In this document: positions 5,097-5,232 of the stretch, in pieces
How the letters are laid out: every line of letters begins with the position of its first letter
Position numbering within the stretch: position 1 is the first letter of the stretch
From: an uncultured Ruminococcus sp.
GTDB lineage: Bacteria; Bacillota; Clostridia; Oscillospirales; Ruminococcaceae
Direction of reading: 5' to 3'
Assembly (NCBI GenBank): GCA_945835085.1
Contig: CAMAIG010000147.1
Coordinates: 1-5,232 of the forward strand
DNA: 5,232 nucleotides
Position numbers and translations under genes: made by a program
The notes under the pieces: model-generated
The model's database searches: none
Told to the model about the DNA's origin: nothing
Seen by the model: only the letters and a program-made list of their open reading frames with translations

Positions 5097-5131
5097 CCGG
5101 GAGGTTAACTGTGATCCCACGCTCCTCCCGG
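5097..5131 (+). promoter_or_regulatory. RNA hairpin covering a Shine-Dalgarno sequence
   Basis: CCGGGAGG (5097-5104) pairs perfectly with CCTCCCGG (5124-5131) across a 19-base loop. No T-run follows, so it is not a standard terminator. The left arm contains the SD GGGAGG of the GTG start at 5111, and that GTG lies in the loop. Folding would hide the ribosome binding site. GCGT (5091-5094), the end of the leader peptide frame, can alternatively pair with ACGC (5119-5122) in the loop. Confidence 0.6.
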
Positions 5132-5232
5132 AAGAAAGGATATATCACACTTTCAGGAGGTATCCCCATGAACAGGGAACATAGCTGTATCCCTCCTGTG
5201 TTTTATTGTAGAAACATTATATCCCATGACAA
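5111..5232 (+). CDS. Start of an unidentified reading frame with two in-frame starts (3' truncated)
   Basis: From GTG 5111 the frame is open to the window end, 40 codons. SD GGGAGG (5099-5104) is six bases before GTG. A second start, ATG 5168 in the same frame, has SD AGGAGG (5155-5160) seven bases before it. The translated beginning is MIPRSSRKKGYITLSGGIP, then from the inner start MNREHSCIPPVFYCRNII. I do not recognise the family. Two near-perfect SD/start pairs 57 bases apart in one frame are unusual. They suggest either two forms of one product or an upstream segment used for control. Forty codons without a stop are only modest evidence of coding, so the real downstream gene might lie beyond the window, with this whole stretch as its leader. 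Confidence 0.45.
   Translation, partial: MIPRSSRKKGYITLSGGIPMNREHSCIPPVFYCRNIISHD
5154..5207 (+). promoter_or_regulatory. Attenuator-like inverted repeat over the inner start codon
   Basis: CAGGAGG (5154-5160), containing the SD of ATG 5168, pairs with CCTCCTG (5192-5198). Inside, TCCC (5163-5166) can pair with GGGA (5175-5178), placing the ATG in a small loop. The outer stem is followed by TGTGTTTTATT (5197-5207), a moderate T-rich tract. It could therefore be an intrinsic terminator (attenuator), a translation-blocking hairpin, or both. Confidence 0.5.

Noticed and set aside
4452..5120. 222-residue minus-strand open frame opposite the zinc-ribbon regulator
   Set aside because: It is antisense to a gene with clear zinc-ribbon motifs, has no family features, and lacks a convincing ribosome binding site.
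1..5232. CRISPR array, tRNA, rRNA or insertion sequence
   Set aside because: I found no regularly spaced repeats, no cloverleaf or CCA-type ends, no rRNA-like conserved stretches and no transposase motifs. The DUF6809-like tail alone does not prove a mobile element.

Overview
The window looks like chromosomal or accessory DNA from a Clostridia-type Firmicute, most likely a gut Ruminococcus or other Oscillospiraceae relative. The evidence is moderate GC with strong AGGAGG/GGTGAT-type ribosome binding sites, sigma-A-like TTGACN-17-TATAAT promoters, and protein families that are common in that group: a DUF6809-like tail, YafY/YobV-type WYL regulators, a TfoX N-domain protein, a GyrI-like protein and XRE regulators carrying extra domains. 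The genus is an inference. All convincing genes lie on the + strand.

Layout. (1) 3-137 is the 3' end of a small DUF6809-like gene, closed by a strong intrinsic terminator (158-210). (2) 211-435 is an AT-rich intergenic stretch ending in a near-consensus promoter (373-401) for an HTH-WYL regulator (436-1344). (3) A tight three-gene run follows: TfoX-N protein (1406-1723), GyrI-like protein (1725-2351) and VOC/glyoxalase-fold protein (2365-2772). A -10 box and an inverted repeat lie between the regulator and this run. The probable logic is that the WYL protein controls expression and the GyrI-like and VOC proteins bind or modify small molecules. This resembles the regulator/GyrI pairing of Bacillus YobV-YobU. 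(4) 2773-2869 is a non-coding stretch dense in inverted repeats. It leads into an extended -10 promoter (2870-2898) for a PAP2-family membrane protein with altered catalytic motifs (2939-3625). That gene overlaps by 31 nt a membrane-anchored XRE regulator (3595-4206). (5) A separate promoter (4223-4251), with a small inverted repeat and a 12-bp tandem repeat, drives a three-part XRE/zinc-ribbon/C-terminal-domain protein (4269-5033). (6) 5034-5232 holds a possible 11-codon leader peptide. After it comes a reading frame with two in-frame starts, each with its own strong Shine-Dalgarno sequence inside an inverted repeat. The frame runs off the window and looks like a post-transcriptionally controlled leader or gene start.

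Most of the window is recognisable accessory content: regulators paired with small-molecule or membrane functions. I do not see a complete new system. The two places least explained by known features are the structured intergenic block at 2773-2870 and the layered leader at 5046-5232.
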